The notes beneath the pieces were generated by a model that was given only the letters and a program-made list of their open reading frames with translations, made no database searches and had not been told where the DNA came from. From assembly GCF_040958095.1 (NCBI RefSeq), contig NC_091228.1, positions 15,564,341 to 15,628,340 on the forward strand: DNA of 64,000 nucleotides. Reading direction: 5' to 3'. Below, one piece after another: positions 32,325 to 45,926 of this stretch (position 1 is its first letter; the number at the start of each line of letters is the position of its first letter). The position numbers and the translations under genes are program-made. This stretch comes from Procambarus clarkii (taxonomy: Eukaryota > Arthropoda > Malacostraca > Decapoda > Cambaridae).

Positions 32325-35267
32325 ATGCACACTGATATTGATCCTGATCAAAATCTTCTGTCTCATATCTATACCAACCAGCACATTGATCATCATTATT
32401 GTAAGTATTTCACAGCACACCAGGCTAAAAACAAACTCCAAAATAGCACCTATCTATCAGTTTATAACCAAAATGTTAGATCACTTGGTAAACATTTTGA
32501 CGATTTAAATGCACTACTCACAGCACTAGGTACTAACCTATCGTTCATTATTTTAACAGAAACTTGGCTAAATAAAGACTATACCCAACTCTACAACTTA
32601 GCTGGTTATAAAGCCATTCATAACTGTAGGCCTAATAAAAAAGGTGGTGGCACAGCTATATATTACCGAGATACATTTATCTGCAACAGTGTTATTAGTG
32701 ACAGAGATGACTACTGTGAATATACTTTTGCTCAGTTTACAATTAAATCCCTTAAATCCTCTTTGACTATTGGAGCCATCTATAGATTTCCTAATACTAA
32801 CATAGCTTCTTTCTCAGACAACCTAAGGAATCTTATTATAAACAACAATCTCAACAAAAACCACATCATTCTGGGAGGAGACCTTAATATTGACCTGGGT
32901 CAACAAAACTGCTCTCAAGTTGACTATTTCCTTAACAGCATGAACTCCTGTATGCTAATCCCCACTATCACCAAACCTACCCGAGTCACTCAAACATCAG
33001 CCACTACCTTGGACCACATATGGACAAACATAACAGCTCCCCTTGTATCTGGTATAATCTACGACAGAACAACTGACCACTATCCTACCTTTCTCATAGC
33101 GAACATGGACATAACACCACCAAAAAGCAAGAAACTTTCATTTAGGCTACACAGTGAATCAGCTTTAGACAATCTTACAGAGGCACTTCACAATATTAAC
33201 TGGGATTCTGAATTCAATAATACCCATGATATAAATTCATTAGCTAACCTCTTCCTCTCCAAAACTCTAAGCCTCTACAACCTTCATTGTCCCCTTCTCA
33301 CAAAGCAAGTAACTGACAAAAGATTAAACAATCCATGGCTCACAAGTGGCATTCTCAACTCAATCAACAAGAAACATGAATATGAAAAGAAAGTTAGGAT
33401 TGGCCTAGTTTCAAAGGAAGTAGCTAAAAGGTACTCATCAATGCTTACCAGTATCATAAGAAAGGCAAAACTTGCATATTATGTGAATAGATTCAATGAA
33501 GCAAAAGGCAACATGAAAAACACTTGGAAAACTATCTCTAGTATCCTAGGAACTAAACAACACTCACATAACCAAATAAAACTCTACAAGGATGGGGATA
33601 TACCGTCAACTGATTTAGAAATGGCAAATGAATTTAATAGTTTCTTTTCATCGGTTGGTGCTAATCTTGCCATTAAAATCACACAGACTCAGACACATAT
33701 TAACACATATCTCTCAGGCAGCTATCCAAACTCTCTTCTCCTTTCACCAATCAGCCCGGCAGATGTTGTGTCCATCATACACTCTCTAAAAACCAAGGCA
33801 GGGAACACCAGTGAAATTCCGTCCATTGTGTACAAGAGAGCCTCCCATGCCCTTGCCCCACCCATAGCACTACTGTTCAAGAAATCTATAGAGTGTCACA
33901 CCTTCCCTGATATCATCAAAAAAGCAAGAGTAACGCCAGTCCATAAAGGAGGCAATCCGGCGGACATAAACAATTATAGACCAATATCAAATCTACCCAT
34001 TCTATCAAAAATATTTGAAAAAATTATTTACAAACAGCTCTATTCCTACCTCGTAAAATTCGACATACTCAGCCCCTGCCAGTTTGGCTTCCGGTCCCAA
34101 AAGAGTACCAATGATGCAATCATTAGTCTCCTTGACATTATCTACTCAGCCCTTGACAAAAATGAGTTTCCGATTGGACTCTTCATTGACCTAAGAAAAG
34201 CCTTTGATACTGTTAATCACAACTACCTCTTACTTAAACTCCAGCATTATGGAATCCGAGGCCTTGCCCTTGACTACATCCGATCCTATCTTAGTGACAG
34301 ACACCAATATGTAACCATCAATGATACAACTTCTTCCACTCTACCAATTACCGTTGGAGTGCCACAGGGCAGCATCTTAGGACCTCTTCTATTTCTTATA
34401 TATATAAACGATCTGCCTAATGTCTCTAATATTCTCAAACCAATATTGTTTGCTGACGATACTACCCTTATCTACTCAAACCTCAACCCACATACACTAA
34501 ATAATGTTGTGAATAATGAATTAAAAAAAGTCCACTTATGGATGTCAACGAACAAACTAACATTAAACATCGAAAAGACTTACTACATCTTATTTGGAAG
34601 CAAATCATCAAATGCAATTCAGCTACAGATAGACAACATTAACATCAGTAATAAAAATGATGGCAAGTTTCTTGGCCTATTCCTAGACAAGAGACTCAAC
34701 TTCAGCACCCACATTCAACACATAACTAAGAAAGTCTCTAAGACAGTTGGTATACTCTCCAAAATCAGATATTATGTTCCTAACTCTGCTCTCCTCTCAC
34801 TACATTATGCACTAATCTACCCCTATCTTAATTATGGTATCTGTGCATGGGGGTCTACCACTGCAAACCACCTTAAGCCCATCATCACACAGCAAAAATC
34901 TGCTATCAGAATAATAACTAACTCTGCTTTCAGACAACACTCAGCTCCCTTGTTTAAATCTCTAAACTTGCTAAATATTAACTCCCTCCACACATTCTCT
35001 TGTGTCAACTACATTTACAAAACCCTGTTCTTAAATGCAAACCATGCTCTGAAACTCTCCCTGGACAGATGTAATAGGACCCATTATCACCACACCAGAA
35101 ATAAATATCTCTTTGATATCCCCAGGGTCAAACTTAATCTGTGTAAACACTCTATGCAAATTAAGGGACCTAGTCTATGGAACTCACTCCCTAGTGAATT
35201 GAAAAACTGTAAAACTTTTGCCTTATTTAAAAGCAAAACCAAAAAGTACCTAACTTCATCTATTTAG
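32325..35267 (+). CDS. L2-like LINE ORF2: endonuclease + reverse transcriptase (980 aa)
   Basis: ATG at 32325, stop TAG 35265-35267. Endonuclease motifs: [43 protein letters not shown] (Asp 186) and RTTDHYPTFL. RT motifs: HKGGNPADINNYRPISNLPI, FIDLRKAFDTVNH (Asp 622), GVPQGSILGPLLFLIYINDL, LFADDTTLIY (residues 709-712 FADD) and KFLGLFLDKRLNFSTHI. C-terminus: TRNKYLFDIPRVKLN, MQIKGPSLWNSLPSELKNC. No RNase H. All catalytic residues expected for endonuclease and RT are present, so it could be active. Other pieces of the family in this window lie at 15100, 19263, 21683 and 48105. Confidence 0.9.
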   Translation: MHTDIDPDQNLLSHIYTNQHIDHHYCKYFTAHQAKNKLQNSTYLSVYNQNVRSLGKHFDDLNALLTALGTNLSFIILTETWLNKDYTQLYNLAGYKAIHNCRPNKKGGGTAIYYRDTFICNSVISDRDDYCEYTFAQFTIKSLKSSLTIGAIYRFPNTNIASFSDNLRNLIINNNLNKNHIILGGDLNIDLGQQNCSQVDYFLNSMNSCMLIPTITKPTRVTQTSATTLDHIWTNITAPLVSGIIYDRTTDHYPTFLIANMDITPPKSKKLSFRLHSESALDNLTEALHNINWDSEFNNTHDINSLANLFLSKTLSLYNLHCPLLTKQVTDKRLNNPWLTSGILNSINKKHEYEKKVRIGLVSKEVAKRYSSMLTSIIRKAKLAYYVNRFNEAKGNMKNTWKTISSILGTKQHSHNQIKLYKDGDIPSTDLEMANEFNSFFSSVGANLAIKITQTQTHINTYLSGSYPNSLLLSPISPADVVSIIHSLKTKAGNTSEIPSIVYKRASHALAPPIALLFKKSIECHTFPDIIKKARVTPVHKGGNPADINNYRPISNLPILSKIFEKIIYKQLYSYLVKFDILSPCQFGFRSQKSTNDAIISLLDIIYSALDKNEFPIGLFIDLRKAFDTVNHNYLLLKLQHYGIRGLALDYIRSYLSDRHQYVTINDTTSSTLPITVGVPQGSILGPLLFLIYINDLPNVSNILKPILFADDTTLIYSNLNPHTLNNVVNNELKKVHLWMSTNKLTLNIEKTYYILFGSKSSNAIQLQIDNINISNKNDGKFLGLFLDKRLNFSTHIQHITKKVSKTVGILSKIRYYVPNSALLSLHYALIYPYLNYGICAWGSTTANHLKPIITQQKSAIRIITNSAFRQHSAPLFKSLNLLNINSLHTFSCVNYIYKTLFLNANHALKLSLDRCNRTHYHHTRNKYLFDIPRVKLNLCKHSMQIKGPSLWNSLPSELKNCKTFALFKSKTKKYLTSSI

Positions 35268-35663
35268 TTTCCTACACTGAGCTTTAAATTTGCTCTGTAC
35301 CTAGTGGTACCCAATCTCCTAATTTTTATGTAATATCAAACAACCTTATCATTGTGTTCATTGCTGTCTTCTTTTATGTGCTAGCCATATGCTGTATTGT
35401 GACTACCAATTTTTGTCAACTACCATTCAAGCTGTCATTGCAATCAATCTTATATTGTTTCTGCTGTATTGTGCCTACCAATTTGTTGTCAACTACCATT
35501 TTAAGCTGTCATTGCAATCAATCATAGCTACCTATGTGCTTTAATATACTGTACCTATAATTTTCTCTCATCTTTTTTTTTTTCATTCCATGTAATCTGT
35601 TATCATTTTTTTGTCTATAAATTTTGCAAGTATTTACCTCCTTAAAATTTTCTTAGATTAAGG

Positions 35664-35779
35664 ACCTGCCCGAAACGCTGCGCGTGCTAGTGGCTTTACA
35701 AGACTGTAATTACCATAATTGTATCCTCACATTCCTTATGTACATTCTTGTATATGCATAAATAAATAAATAAATTTAT
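35664..35779 (+). repeat. L2-like LINE 3' tail
   Basis: 'gacctgcccgaaacgctgcg', then 'gctagtggctttacaagact', 'gtacattcttgtatatgcat' and (aaat)n. The same tail core is at 17261 and 50574, and a variant at 42867. It is probably the RNA end recognised by the RT. Confidence 0.65.
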
Positions 35780-36370
35780 TAACATTAAATTCCATTTGCC
35801 AAGTGGTGCTCCATATACTTATTTTATCCAGGTTTTCTTGAAGGGCATGCCAATCATCTAAATTTCTTATCCTTCCTATTATCTTAGCATCATCAGCAAA
35901 CATGTTCATGTAATTCTGTATACCAACTGGTAGATCATTTATGTAGACAATAAACATCACTGGTGCAAGAACTGAACCCTGTGGTACTCCAGTTGAGACA
36001 TTTCTCCAGTCCGATACATTGCCTCTGATTACTGCCCTCATTTTTCTATCAGTCAGAAAATTTTTCATCCATGTTAGAAGCTTACCTGTCACCCCTCCAA
36101 TATTTTCCAGTTTCCAGAACAACCTCTCTATGTGGAACTCTGTCGAATGCCTTTTTTATGTCCAGATAGATGCAGTCAACCCAACCATCTCTTTCCTGTA
36201 ATATATCTGTTGCTCGATCATAGAAACTGAGTAAATTCGATACACAGGATCTTCCAAATCGAAAACCATACTGTCTGTCTGAAATTATATCATTTCTCTC
36301 CAGGTGTTCTACCCATTTAGTTTTAATTATTTTTTCCAATATTCCAATTCCAATTTTTTCCAATAATGTG
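35780..36370 (-). pseudogene. Jockey/CR1-like LINE, RT palm (minus)
   Basis: Minus-strand pieces in order: IGIGILEKIIKTKWVEHLER, DRQYGFRFGRSCVSNLLSFY, CIYLDIKKAFDRVPHREV, then (frameshift near 36115) KLENIGGVTGKLLTWMKNFL, TGVPQGSVLAPVMFIVYIND and MFADDAKIIG, ending STTWQMEFNVNK. It continues beyond the L2-like insertion at 30540-29805. Confidence 0.85.
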
Positions 36371-36790
36371 TGTGTGTGTATGTATATTTGTGTTGTTGAA
36401 TATGACCGAAAGTCATAGTCTTTCTGCCCCTCTCCTTACTGCTATTGTTGTTTCTCGCATCTTTGTATTGCTTGTATGTTTGGGCAATTTTTCCCCTTTT
36501 CCTAGTTCTGCATCTCTGCTTTAGTATAAATTTTGTTGTGCCATTATCATATACTTCACAAAACTTGACATACATCTCATTTACTTCATGTCCTAACAGC
36601 AAGTGTTTGTCAAATTCCTTAAGGAAATATCTGAGTTCCCCATAATGACCTCTCCACAAGTCAGGTTTTTCAACTGCTTCAAGCTCATTTTCTTCCAGAT
36701 TATAATGCATTGCATACTTTATTCCCAAAAAGACATGGTCACTTTTACCCAAGTGACCATGTCACTTGGGTAAAAGGAGGGAGGTACTGA
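36371..36790 (-). pseudogene. Jockey/CR1-like LINE, endonuclease end and linker
   Basis: LGKSDHVFLGIKYAMHYNLE (GKSDH is the last endonuclease motif), then KPDLWRGHYGELRYFLKEF and KQRCRTRKRGKIAQTYKQYK. The sequence between this linker and the RT block is shortened by deletion around a TG-repeat (36366-36400). Similar endonuclease-end scraps are at 45440-45560 and 54930-55080. Confidence 0.75.
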
Positions 36791-36916
36791 ATGATAAATA
36801 TATCTTTCTCTTTCCTGGTAAATATAATATCCAGCATGGAGGGAACATCCCCTTCCCTCATCCTTGTAGCTTGTTTAACATGTAGAAACATGAATGTTTA
36901 CAGGGTGAGGCTTACG

Positions 36917-37282
<366 letters not shown>

Positions 37283-37343
37283 TTGTGTGTGTGTAATTTA
37301 TATAAATAAATAATTAAATATTAATTTTGTAATATCTTTTCAG

Positions 37344-37406
37344 GGAAAACTTGCAAGTACAATTCGTATACAAGAGGGGCAACAAGAGCCAGAGGATGTC
37401 TACTAA
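37344..37406 (+). pseudogene. DUF4806 gene copy 1, terminal exon E'
   Basis: Acceptor tatcttttcag at 37333-37343, phase 0 as required by exon D'. Reads GKLASTIRIQEGQQEPEDVY then TAA. It is weakly conserved compared with the terminal exon of copy 2, so the call rests on splice site, phase and position. Confidence 0.5.
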
Positions 37407-37796
37407 GAAAATATATAAGTCTTTATCCTCACACTCTTGATATATGGTCTTCTCTGGTCTCTTTATTTTCTCTCCTCACAAATGTCCCTTTTTTTTATTT
37501 CTTTTACGTTTCTCTCCTGTTTTTCTTGTCTTTTAATCTCTCCTTTCCTCCTCTCTTCTAACACCTCTCGTTTCCTGTCTCTTCTAGCTTCTCTCTTCCT
37601 TTACTTTTTATTTTTGTGGTATTCATTTATGTCATTTTTATCTTGTATATTTTTCTTGTATCTTTTTCTTATCTTGTGTTTCTCTTCCCCTTCTCTTCAA
37701 TGATTTCTCATTTCACTCCTCTCTCTGTTGTTTCTGTTCTGTCTTCTCTCTCCTTGCCTTAATTTTGTTCTGTCTCCTCTTTTGTTGTGCGTGTCT
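37407..37796. other. Pyrimidine-rich, no gene seen
   Basis: T/C-rich sequence leading into the (CT)n run; could be 3' UTR of the DUF4806 copy but no poly(A) signal stands out. Confidence 0.4.
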
Positions 37797-37813
37797 TTCT
37801 GTCTCTGTCTGTC

Positions 37814-37908
<95 letters not shown>

Positions 37909-37970
37909 CTCTTTCTTTCTCTCGCTCTCTCTCTGGCTCTCTTGCTCTCTCTCTCTCTCTGGCTCTCTCT
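37797..37970. repeat. (CT)n microsatellite
   Basis: CT repeat with CTTT variants; ends exactly where the second 3.6 kb unit begins (cccagcaaac at 37971). Confidence 0.95.
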
Positions 37971-39099
37971 CCCAGCAAACACAAATCATCTACACAACGT
38001 TCGCCTATCTCTTCCCATAGGTGTGGGAATGATTTGCATTGAGAATGGTGCAGGAGAGCCTTTGAGAAACTTTTACTCAAAAAATCCAAACACAAAGGTT
38101 TAATTATAAATTGTTTTTCTACAATTATTTTCTTCCAAATGTAAAACAAATAGTTTTTACATGTTTATATATAAAATTTATGGTGTTTTTTTGTAAAATT
38201 CATTAATAAATTGTGAATGATATATATTGGCTGAGTGAAACCTTTAAAATCCATTTAGTTATAATTTGAACAGAAAAAAGTATTTTTCCAAATTTTCTAA
38301 AAATCGCTCTTTTTAACACAATTTGACTCCTTATACATTCCACTAAACACTATATCATGTTTAAATATATAATTTATGTATTATTCTCTAAAATAATTTA
38401 TATAAATTATATAAGTTGCTGGAAAGTGGTGTTAAAGATTCTGAAAACTTTTTGTTGTGTTATTATTGGAATGTTCTTATTAACTATGTCTCAAGTTCAC
38501 AGTTTATCAAACAAGAATATTAACATTCGTCAACTCTTAAAATCTTATATGTTATCTTGCTGGTGCAAAATGGGTGAATCTTTAGGAACAGCTATAGTAT
38601 CTATATATCACAAATGGTATTTTCCCTAACTCAAACAATGTAGGGTTTATTATTCTACACATATTTCTAATGACTCTTAGATGTTTACATTCTCTGAAGT
38701 ATAATTGTGAAGGCTGTGTCCATCACTCTCAACACAGATTCTTAAACTCCTCTCTGCAGGTTCAACTATATAATTAGTTTCCATTTTGAATCTCCATGGA
38801 CATTTGTATCCAAAATGAAACCAATGTGGTTTCCTTCAGCGCCTTCAGCCAGCACATTTGCTCATTCATTTCCACAGATTCCAACATGGTAGGGGATTTA
38901 CAGAAATTTGTATATTCATATTGTTATATATTAAAAATATGAATGCAGTTCAATATGATAAGACAAATACATGAGTTTATGATAAATTCGTTTTCTGTGA
39001 TATACCATTGATATGCTCTTTTTTTCTTTAAACGGCAGACTAAACTAAAGTGCTCACATCAACAGATTTGATGTATAAATGGTCAACGCTCAACAGAGT

Positions 39100-39375
39100 T
39101 AGTATAAATGTATTAGTATAAATCTTACTTGTCTCATTGTTAATTCACATTCAATGTCAACTTGTGGTTTTGATGTGGCACGTTTGGCCAAGACACCCCA
39201 CCCCATTATGCACCCCATACCCATCTTGTGGGCGATTGTGGAAAGGGTTACAGAGGCACATAATGGGCTCAGGGACTGAACCCCACAATTCATTTAGCTA
39301 AGCAAGTTACAATCTTGATGAGCTAGTTACAAAATTCAATATAAGTCATCACATCAACAATGGGTTCGAGATCGA
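39100..39375 (-). repeat. LINE 3' tail family (copy in unit B)
   Basis: Counterpart of 7830-8110. Confidence 0.6.
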
Positions 39376-39399
39376 CCTCAAGTACAGGTTCTAAATTAA

Positions 39400-41601
<2,202 letters not shown>

Positions 41602-41602
41602 T

Positions 41603-42678
41603 GCAGTATACACACCATAATGCACCAGTACACACAATAAGGTACCAGTACACACTATAAAGCACCAGTACACGCCATAAGGCACCAGAACACACAACCT
41701 AAGGCACCAGAACACACCATAAGGCACCAGTACACACCATAAGGCACCAGTACACACCATAAGGCACCAGTACACACCATAAGGCACCAGTACACACCAT
41801 AAGGCACCAGTACACACCATACGGCACCAGTACACACCATAAGGCACCAGTACACACCATAAGGAACCAATACACACTATAAGGCACCAGTATATACCAT
41901 AAGGCACCAGTACACACCATAAGGCACCATTACACACCATAAGGCACCAGTACACACCATAAGGCACCAGTACACACCATAAAGCACCAGTACACACTAT
42001 AAGGCACCAGTACACACCATAAGGCACCAGTACACACCATAAGACACCAGTACACACCATAAGGCACCAGTACGCACCATACGGCACCAGAACACACCAT
42101 AAGGCACCAGTACACACCATAAAGCACCAGTACACACAATAAAGCCCCAGTACACACCATAAGGAACCAGTACACACCATAAGGCACCAGTATACACAAT
42201 AAGGTACAAGTACACACCATAAGGCACCAGTACACACCATAATGCACCAGTACACACTATAAGGCACCAGTACACGCCATAATGCACCAGTACACACCAT
42301 AAGGCACCAGTACACACCATAATGCACCAGTACACATCATATGGCACCAGTACACACCATAAGGCACCAGAACACACACCATAAGGCACCAGTACACACC
42401 ATAATGCACCAGTACACACCATAATGCACCAGTACACACCATAATGCACCAGTACACACCATAAGGCACCAGTACACAATAAGGCACCAGTACACACAAT
42501 AATGCACCAGTACACACCATAAGGCACCAGTACACTCCATACGGCACCAGTATGCACCATAAGGCACTAGAACACACCATAAGGCACCAGTACACACCAT
42601 AAAGCACCAGTATACACCATAAGGCCCCAGTACACACCATAAGGTACAAGTACACACTATAAGGCACCAGTACACACC
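41603..42678. repeat. 20 bp minisatellite, about 53 units
   Basis: Unit 'acacaccataaggcaccagt' with point variants. The minus strand is open over hundreds of codons in more than one frame (GALWCVLVPYGVYWCLMVCT repeated), an effect of a stop-free unit whose length is not a multiple of 3. Confidence 0.95.
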
Positions 42679-42687
42679 TACAGGTAT

Positions 42688-42867
42688 TTGTTTCTGGTGT
42701 GGTGCTCATGGGATCTGTTACAACCTTCTAGGAAGCTTTTAGGGTCAGGATTGACATTACAGTGCAGCGTTTTATATATATAAAATACACATGAGAGTAT
42801 GTGCAGGGACTTAATATCTAACATATTCAGAGATTTGAGTAAGGGGTCCATATATACTGCCCGGTTG
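42688..42867 (-). pseudogene. C-terminal fragment of an L2-like LINE ORF2 (copy)
   Basis: Almost identical to 12230-12411; both end at the same point, 'atatatactgcccggtt'. Confidence 0.7.
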
Positions 42868-42985
42868 CCTGAAATGCTATATGCCTACTATATTGGCTTT
42901 AGGTATTGTATGCACTAGCTCTATCTATAAATCCAACATTATGTTTGTAAATCAACTATGTATGTACTTTCCTGAATAATATTGA
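42867..42985 (+). repeat. LINE 3' tail, variant
   Basis: 'gcctgaaatgctatatgcct', then 'attggctttaggtattgtat' and a cctgaataat end. Related to the tails at 17261, 35664 and 50574. Confidence 0.5.
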
Positions 42986-43230
42986 CTTTACTCTACACTT
43001 ATATGCTCTGTGGATTTGTTATCCCATATCGTTTGGGAGAAAAAAATGACTAATACGTTCGGCGAATGACTTTGACTTCAACTTCACTTTGACTTCGTTC
43101 ATGTCATCGTATTTTCCGTAATATATAAAGGTTATGACAATGCAATTATATTATTGTGTGCAAATAAGTTGGAAATTTCATGTACCCTATAAATAGTAAA
43201 ATAAAGAATAAGAATAATTAAATAATTGTT
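42986..43230. other. Unassigned AT-rich sequence
   Basis: No motif or coding signal seen. Confidence 0.4.
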
Positions 43231-43345
43231 GTAGAAAATTGTCACACGTTCATCATACGCAAACGAACACACAGTGTGGAGCGTCAGTAGACCAAGGTCT
43301 CCGCCATTTTAAAGCACGGCTTCGAATGTAAGTAATGTTTTTCTC
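43231..43345 (+). promoter_or_regulatory. Candidate 5' end of CACTA-like copy 2
   Basis: 'ctccgccattttaaagcacg' at about 43309 (YY1-like core) followed by 'cgaatg|taagtaatg', a weak donor-like site. Mirrors 18110-18245. Upstream 'acacacagtgtggag' (43268 on) might be near the element terminus, but no matching inverted 3' end was found. Confidence 0.3.
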
Positions 43346-43539
43346 GTACTAACACTGTGTTATGCAATAGATTAGGTCTTGAATTCACAAATTTAGTTGT
43401 TACATCTGACAGAGTATGTTAGACAGTGTAATGCTGGTCCATGTTGACGTATTTGTGGGCTTGGTTGGTTTACATGTGATGGCACACAATATCGGCACCC
43501 CACAACATGCTGTTGAAGTTGGAATGCATGGCATAGGCT

Positions 43540-43645
43540 CCTCACACAATGCTCTTTATGTGGTCCTCAGGTGATAGTTTTCTATTTAGAACCACCCCTA
43601 GATCTCTTTCTTTATCAGAATTCCTTAAAGATTTCTCACATGGTT
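43540..43645 (-). pseudogene. Jockey/CR1-like LINE RT scrap
   Basis: Minus strand reads CEKSLRNSDKERDLGVVLNR then KLSPEDHIKSIV, matching the family at 29805-30540. Confidence 0.7.
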
Positions 43646-43700
43646 TTCCTAATGATAGATTGTGGGCTGTAAGGGACAGGTGGGATGTATGGATTAGTTG

Positions 43701-44439
43701 ATAATAGTTCCAGTCCACCTGTAGACAGGGATCTCACATCAGCTTGTATATTATACAAGGATAAGATTTGATAAATTCAGTTATTTGACTGAACACTGGC
43801 TCTGTTTAAATCAGAGATTTAAACATACATAGTCTAACCTAGCTCCATAACTAACTGCCATTAGCCGGCTCTGTTTAAATCAGAGATTTAAACATACATA
43901 GTCTAACCTAGCTCCATAACTAACAGCCATTAGCCATCCATGCACAGCCATCAGCCGGGCCATAGACCGGCTATTTTGCTTTTTTCCCAAGCCTGTCTAT
44001 GTTTTTTTTCGATGCCTCAGTGGCCCATGCACAGGTCCGTTCAAGGGGATTAAATAGCCGTTCTATGGCCCCAGGGTTTGTATTTTATCAAACCCTTATT
44101 AGAATAATAGATCTCGTAATAATTTTGCAAAAATAGTGGCATTTACTATTTTAAAAAGCTCGGGTGCAGGGAGGGGGGGGGGTTGTGTAAAAGCCTGGTT
44201 TGTGCCTCGGAGAGGCTATGGGATCCAGTAAGATCGTCCTTCCTTTCCTCCCTTGAATCTGGATGTAGCAGGTGCTCAATTGTCAAAAGTGAAAAATTGG
44301 GTTTGTCTTCCGAATGCACCATATCTGTAATTTTTTTAATAATCTTTTAAAAATAGTAAATGCCATTATTTTTGCAAAATTATTACGAGATCTATTATTC
44401 TAATAAGGGTTTGATAAAATACAGTAGACTGCCTACTGG
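43701..44439. repeat. Tandem copy 1 of a MITE-bearing unit (739 bp)
   Basis: Begins ataatagttccagtcc. It contains a 65-68 base internal duplication ('ctctgtttaaatcagagatt' twice, near 43801 and 43870). It also has an inverted repeat of about 85 bases: 'gtttgtattttatcaaaccc' at 44080 and its inverse ending near 44422. Confidence 0.75.
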
Positions 44440-45113
44440 ATAATAGTTCCAGTCCACCTGTAGACAGGGATCTCACATCAGCTTGTATATTATACAAGGA
44501 TAAGATTTGATAAATTCAGTTATTTGACTGAACACTGGCTCTGTTTAAATCAGAGATTTAAACATACATAGTCTAACCTAGCTCCATAACTAACAACCAT
44601 TAGCCATTAGCCATCTATGCACAGCCATCAGCCGGGCCATAGACCGGCTATTTTGCTTTTTTCTCAAGCCGGTCTATGTTTTTTTTCGATGCCTCAGTGG
44701 CCCATGCACAGGTCCGTTCAAGGGGATTAAATAGCCGTTCTATGGCCCCAGGGTTTGTATTTTATCAAACCCTTATTAGAATAATAGATCTTGTAATAAT
44801 TTTGCAAAAATAGTGGCATTTACTATTTTAAAAAGCTCGGGTGCAGGGGGGGGGGGTTGTGTAAAAGCCTGGTTTGTGCCTCGGAGAGGCTATGGGATCC
44901 AGTAAGATCGTCCTTCCTTTCCTCCCTAGAATCTGGATGTAGCAGGTGCTCAATTGTCAAAAGTGAAAAATTGGGTTTGTCTTCCGAATGCACCATATCT
45001 GTAAATTTTTTAATAATCTTTTAAAAATAGTAAATGCCACTATTTTTGCAAAATTATTACGAGATCTATTATTCTAATAAGGGTTTGATAAAATACAGTA
45101 GACTGCCTACTGG
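44440..45113. repeat. Tandem copy 2 of the MITE-bearing unit (674 bp)
   Basis: Direct, adjacent repeat of 43701-44439, lacking the internal 65 base duplication. Both copies end gactgcctactgg. Confidence 0.75.
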
Positions 45114-45139
45114 TTTTACCTGTAATAAGGTTTGATACA

Positions 45140-45560
45140 GATGATTATGATTATGGTTTTGGCCTCCACCACCCTCTCACCTAACTTGTTCCAACCATGT
45201 CTACCATGCAGCTTGCGAAAGTTAATTTTCTAATATTTCTGTGGCATCTTTGTTTGGTTACCTTTTACAATATCTTCTTTTTATTCTACCATCTAGCTTT
45301 GGCATTTTATGCCTCTCACCTGGGAGCCACTTATTGGCAAGTCTATACCTTTACCAGTTGATGTGATTCTTTAGATATGGGCACCATATCTCCAGGTGTC
45401 CTACACAATTAGCTTTAATTAAATTTTCCAAAATTATCACTTACACTTGTAATACAGGGTTCAAGGTTCCCTATAGTGTCCTTTATTGAAATAGAGTTTA
45501 ACAACAATTTCAATGTCCCTATTTTCTTTTAGATTATATCTCAACATATAATTAATGTCC
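45140..45560 (-). pseudogene. Jockey/CR1-like LINE scraps
   Basis: 45150-45400 is 3' UTR/C-terminal text ('ggcctccaccaccctctcac'), as at 29890. 45440-45560 on the minus strand reads GKSNHVLLDINYMLRYNLKE then NRDIEIVVKLYFNKGHYREP, the endonuclease end. Confidence 0.65.
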
Positions 45561-45925
45561 AACAGGACATGATTACTCTTTCCAATGGGAGGATGGTATT
45601 GAATATTTGATCTAGTACTGATGGAATAATTTATATAATAATCACTAGAAATTATTTTGATAAGAATTTGAATTTATGCATGTCTTTGTTTTGGCATGCC
45701 TCTATTTCCATATGTTACATTTCTGCATGTCTCCAATTCTGGAAGTGTTCACTTTTGCATGTGCCTGACAAGGATGTTATATGCACCAGCTTTAATTATC
45801 ACACATTGTATATAATGAATGACTTATTTTTAGAATTTTAATACATATTGCATCTGTCAATACATTATTAACAATAATATAGGTAATATGGTAGTCTAAT
45901 GTAGAAATTTGACACTCTTTAACAG
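45561..45925. other. Upstream sequence of the transposase
   Basis: AT-rich, with 'catgtctttgttttggcatg'-like repeated words at 45680-45770. Ends in a splice acceptor tttaacag at 45918-45925. Confidence 0.45.
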
Positions 45926-45926
45926 A

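Larger units (their letters stand above)
30541..35779 (+). mobile_element. Full-length L2/CR1-like LINE with two intact ORFs
   Basis: Inserted into the minus-strand LINE: the host frame reads NVNKCHVMECG across the empty site (30535 joined to 35780), with tttatt/attt ambiguity suggesting a ~4 base duplication. The 5' UTR runs from a T-rich start (30541), then ORF1 (30829-31866), a 458 base spacer, ORF2 (32325-35267), and a ~510 base 3' UTR ending in (AAATAA)n. Both ORFs are undamaged, so this copy may be young. Confidence 0.85.

Noticed and set aside
35664..35702. Hammerhead-like reading of the L2 tail (cgaaacgctgcgcg)
   Set aside because: GAAAC is present but there is no preceding core plus stem II in the right order, so it is not supported.
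37713..38149. RERERE/SLSLSL open frames
   Set aside because: Translation of the (CT)n microsatellite.
41603..42678. CRISPR array or repeat protein gene
   Set aside because: Period is 20 bases with no unique spacers, and multiple frames are open; this is a minisatellite in a eukaryotic genome.
45909..45926. Transposase start at 45909
   Set aside because: That codon is TTG and lies upstream of the splice acceptor tttaacag; ATG at 45927 is the first in-frame Met after the acceptor.
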